From positions 14,324,989 to 14,388,988 of the forward strand of contig CM064663.1 of NCBI GenBank assembly GCA_032717465.1: a stretch of DNA of 64,000 nucleotides, read 5' to 3'. How positions within the stretch are numbered: the first letter of the stretch is position 1; every line of letters starts with the position of its first letter. The notes under the pieces were generated by a model that saw only the letters and a program-made list of their open reading frames with translations, was not told where the DNA came from and did not search any database. The position numbers and the translations under genes were made by a program. Source of the DNA: Coenobita brevimanus (taxonomy: Eukaryota > Arthropoda > Malacostraca > Decapoda > Coenobitidae). Positions 60,490 through 64,000 of this stretch are shown piece after piece.

Positions 60490-60939
60490 TCGGTCACACC
60501 AGCTGGAGAACCTACGACAGCATATATTAGTGATAAACTATAATCTATTAATGCATAATAATGATTATATTCTATAGACATAATATTCATGATAATATTG
60601 TACTGATTTAACAATATCCTAGAAACATAATTCACTGTAAACATATTGTATACATAATGGAGCAAATGCACTATAGTTAAAGTAATTATAAAATATTGTA
60701 TAACATATTGTAAAATGTGTTATACACGACAAACTCATATATGGAAAAGTAGTCCAATGCCAAGTTTATAGTAAGAGTTATTAATATATTTGTATTTTAT
60801 ATAGTTAAAATGATTTTGTTATAAGAATTGGATACTTGTATATCGTGTAATATTAATTCAAGTGTTTTGCCACAATTTTTTCCATTTTTTCCTATGTATG
60901 AAATTTACACTGTTTACATAATATATGCACTTTATTCAA

Positions 60940-62650
60940 GGGGTCTCACTTGAATGTTCACTCTTCCTCCAGTAAATAGTGACTCCAAGTTTGCAATTCT
61001 TGCTTGCATTCTGTGCATTGCCAACAGCACTATTGCAAAAATAATAGAGAAGATTATGAAGACAGTAGGTGGTGGGCTATACACTTAACATGGGTTGAAC
61101 ATACTCAAACTCAGTTCTTCCAAAGGCTTCAGTGTTTCATTGATTAGTTGCATAGTTTCAAACTTAGGTGAAGTCATCTTAATACTTGTGCTCAAGGATA
61201 AATCCATCTTAGGTAGAGGGTGAAAATATTTGTGTCTATGACTGAGGATGGCATAGTGATTGATGGTAGGTAAAGTGGGCATGGATGGTGTAAGTACCAC
61301 ACAGTAGTCTGGTGCTATGTATAATCCTGATATTGAAGTATGAGATGGTGGTATATCTGGACAAATTATGTAAACTGATGTGTTATGAGTGAAGTAAAAC
61401 AAACTGTGAGTGTCCAATGCACTGATGGTGTATAGGTTTATCTGGAGCAAATGTGAAGTTGCAATGGTGGTGAATGTCGTGATTTCTTATGATAGCCATT
61501 TACACAAAGGACTGTTCCAGTAGGGTGAAACGTGAAAATGAACGCATGGCAAAGGTGAACCGCATGTAAGGATGTACGGTACTTTCGTTCAATCGTTGAA
61601 TCACTGGCGAAAGTGACAGTATCCTGTCTCTTGGAGACCATGATGAGCGGTGTCTGTGTCGATGCTGATGGTGACCAGTATTTTTATTCTTAGAAAGGAA
61701 GGGATATATTTGATAGACTGTGAACAGATCGTCAGTTATGAATGATACATGAACTATTAATGATGTTGGTGTTAGGGTTGCTTCTAAATATGGATAATAC
61801 AAGATGAAATTCCTATTCTGGAATAAAGGCTTCAAACCATGTTTATGTATACCTTGACTAATTATCTGACGTAGATCATGAACTGAAAGTAGGTCAATTG
61901 TGATCTTGTCATTATCAGCATTTGCAATTCCTTGCATATGTGCCCTGTAACGAACTCTAGTGTTATCTAACTGGAGTATAATTGTGTCAATATATTCCAT
62001 GATGACTGAGAAGTGTTGGAAAAGTGTCATGTTTCCTTCCATGGCATTTATTTTTTCAACACTCTGGTGAGTTACACTTTCTGCCTTTTTTTTTGTAGAT
62101 TTTTCAATATTGTCTTCATTGCTGTGTTTTGACCGGCAACGAACTTGTTTTGATATGGTAGTACCTGAGATATTTTATTAAATTTGTTGTTTATTTCTTG
62201 AAGGTTTTCCTCTGTAGCCAGTCCAAAGATATTCCCCAGAATTGCACCACCCAGGTCAAACAAACTGCGCCATTGGCGAGTACATGCGATGTTGTTCGTG
62301 TCAATCAATACCTCCGTTCCATGAGGTGGGGGATCTTGGACCATGATGAGCATAACTGATTTAGCCTGTTCTATTTTCCATTTCGCAAACTTCAAGATTT
62401 CAGTCACTTCCTTTGTGTTATGAGCTTCTGAAACATAGCCTTCTATCATAAAGTCAAAGGGTCCTCTGTGGTTTGGCAATATTTTCCAAATAATTCGGTA
62501 ATTCGAATAAATAATCCAAACTTATTTCAGTACTCATGACATCTTTCACGATTGACGGCGAGGCCATTAGAGCTATCAGGCATCCTTGCTGTACTGTATA
62601 TTGAGGGTCTAGGTGAGCATGTCCCCTTGCTATGTAAAGGAGAATTCATG
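60940..62650 (-). pseudogene. Gypsy copy 2 env-like glycoprotein (broken)
   Basis: Colinear with 26506-24799. Pieces at 62479-62072, 62042-61500, 61641-61438 and 61450-61085 are separated by frameshifts near 62460, 62060, 61640 and 61440, with a stop at 61085 just before the membrane-anchor segment (61080-60950). The fusion-like segment (SLFDLGGAILGNIFGLA, near 62240) and the following amphipathic helix are conserved with copy 1. The breaks differ from those of copy 1, so the two decayed independently. Confidence 0.75.
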
Positions 62651-62800
62651 GTATAAGTCCCTTCATCGTTACCTAAAAAAATCTATTAATTTGCTAATCC
62701 AGTCATGCTCTGGTCGATGATAATGATGATGTGCATTACGGTTGGCTCATGGAGAACAGTAACGTGCTTGTTGTTTCACTCATAGAAGGAGTTTAAATCG
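62651..62800 (-). other. Gypsy copy 2: pol-env junction, truncated
   Basis: Matches 26515-26665, including 'gaaggagtttaaatcga'. The match ends at 62800 where TATC repeats and the family IV LINE begin, so pol and the 5' LTR are absent from the window. Confidence 0.75.
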
Positions 62801-62828
62801 ATATCTATCTATCTATCTATCTATATAC
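62801..62828. repeat. (TATC)n, tail of family IV LINE
   Basis: About seven TATC units at the junction of the Gypsy remnant and the LINE. On the minus strand it is the (GATA)n tail of the LINE. Confidence 0.93.
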
Positions 62829-64000
62829 CTAGGCTGCTTCCCCCAAGGAAAGGGAGGTAGCCGAGACAGGACGACACACTCCCCATTTACTCACCCATTC
62901 AAACACATTCATTCGCATCTTAGCCCCAAAGGGGAGAACGGACAGATCCTCACCGCACCACACCGCACAAGGGTCAACTGCGCAATGCAATCAGTGACAT
63001 CCGCAGCAAGACCCAACAGCAGAACTGGTTTACCCCTGCCACATCATAACAGACCCATTCCCTTACCCGCACCTGACCTGACTAGCTGATCAGACCAAAT
63101 GCGGGAGAATATCCCCTCAGGGCTGCGTCATCGCTTATTCATTCACAATTTCTCTCCATTTATTTCTGTCACGCACAGCCACTCTTCCCTGCTCGACAGA
63201 CATCCCTCTCGCATCCAACGCTCTCTTCACACTGTCCATCCATCCTATTCGTGGTCTTCCTCTCAGTCTTACACCTCTTACATCAGATCTAGTAATCTTT
63301 TTTATCAATCGCTCATTATCCATTCTCTCCATATGCCCAAACCATCGCAACACCCTCTGCTCAACTCTACCAGCCATCTCCCGAACAACTCCAGTTCTCC
63401 TTCGCACTTCATCATTTCGCACCCAATCCATACGCGTCACACCACACATACTCCTCAGATACCTCATCTCCATTACATTCAAACTTTTCCTCTCTGCTAC
63501 ACCCATATTCCATGTTTCAGCCCCATATAACGCAGTCGGTACCACAACACCTTCATACAGCCTTCTCTTTACATCCATTCTAAGCGAATGACATTTAAAC
63601 ACTTTTTTCATTCCTCCCGGCACCTTTCCTACTTCATTTATTCTAAATTTCACTTCTGCATCTATTCTTCCATCCACAGCAACATATGACCCTAGATATT
63701 TAAAACAATCTACCTCCTCAAGCAACTCACCATTCAAAACTATATTCATCCCCCTACCATCTATCAACCTCGTACATTTCATCACTTTACTCTTATTCTC
63801 ATGTACTTTCAATTTCCTCCTTTCACACACCCTTCCAAACTCCTCTACCAACTGTCTCAATCTCTCCTCTGAATCAGTCACCAGCACAGTATCACCTGCA
63901 AACAGCATCAGCTTCAGATTCCACTCTCCACCATCAACATTCACCAGACTCAGACCTCCACCTAAAACTCTTGCATTCACCTCCCTTACAACACCATCCA
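62829..64000 (-). pseudogene. RTE-like LINE family IV, copy 2 (continues past window end)
   Basis: A 281-codon frame (63980-63135) is open. It begins inside RT palm: LMLFAGDTVLV, where the second catalytic Asp-Asp box (FADD in related families) reads FAGD. It continues with NKSKVMKCTRL, CFKYLGSYVAVDGRID, LYGAETWNMGVAERKSLNV, VLRWFGHMERMDNERL and RGRPRIGWMDSVKRAL, ending at TGA 63135. The 3' untranslated part (63134-62829) ends 'ggctgcttcccccaagg'. Despite the long frame, the lost Asp predicts a dead RT. The 5' part lies outside the window. Confidence 0.87.

Overview
This window looks like intergenic or intronic DNA from a large, repeat-rich invertebrate genome. I infer an arthropod, most likely a decapod crustacean, from the long (TA)n, (CA)n and (GA)n tracts, several RTE-like LINE families, and the piggyBac and envelope-bearing Gypsy elements. 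I found no host gene I can name. Two short stretches near 48.4 and 49.2 kb look like possible host exons, but the evidence is weak. Almost everything else recognisable is a transposable element, usually broken and often nested.

Layout. 1-183: microsatellite plus a ~115-bp repeat. 440-1363 (-): Tc1/mariner pseudogene. 1665-3829 (-): 5' part of a CR1-like LINE whose ORF1 carries a decayed SGNH-esterase domain. 3851-4545: 34-bp minisatellite. 4576-8674 (-): piggyBac copy A. 8757-9022: (TA)n. 9022-16131 (-): RTE-like LINE family II, split by a Jockey-like LINE (9981-14063), itself split by a TTAA-flanked element (11970-13730). 16140-19700: microsatellites, two inverted copies of a LINE-derived short element, a tRNA-derived SINE and a family IV LINE. 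19740-21678 (+): family V LINE. 21895-23660 (-): family III LINE. 23866-36281 (-): Gypsy LTR retrotransposon with gag, pol and env, interrupted in gag by a piggyBac-type MITE and a full-size family III LINE (31314-34991). 36807-39287: deleted piggyBac copy C. 39288-39880 (+): family III 3' end. 39985-47213 (-): second family II LINE, split exactly by piggyBac copy B (41452-45527), whose 699-codon transposase frame is the best preserved gene here. 47.2-50.0 kb: mostly unassigned. 50.03-51.3 kb: a ggatcc-rich repeat array containing a second piggyBac MITE. 51.5-53.0 kb (-): decayed DIRS-like remnant. 53748-57411 (+): hAT element with perfect 14-bp termini and an 8-bp target duplication. 57.4-59.9 kb: unassigned. 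59.95-62.8 kb (-): 3' part (env and LTR) of a second Gypsy copy. 62.83-64.0 kb (-): family IV LINE running off the window.

How the parts relate. Five piggyBac-related loci show one family as a near-complete copy, a broken copy, a catalytic-core deletion and two short MITEs that still carry a relic of the transposase N-terminus. Two LINE families occur both whole or partial and as 3' ends, and a 355-bp element appears to be built from both ends of the family III LINE. Most LINE and SINE 3' ends abut (TA)n, (GATA)n or trinucleotide tracts, which explains much of the microsatellite load. The nesting gives a relative order of insertion.
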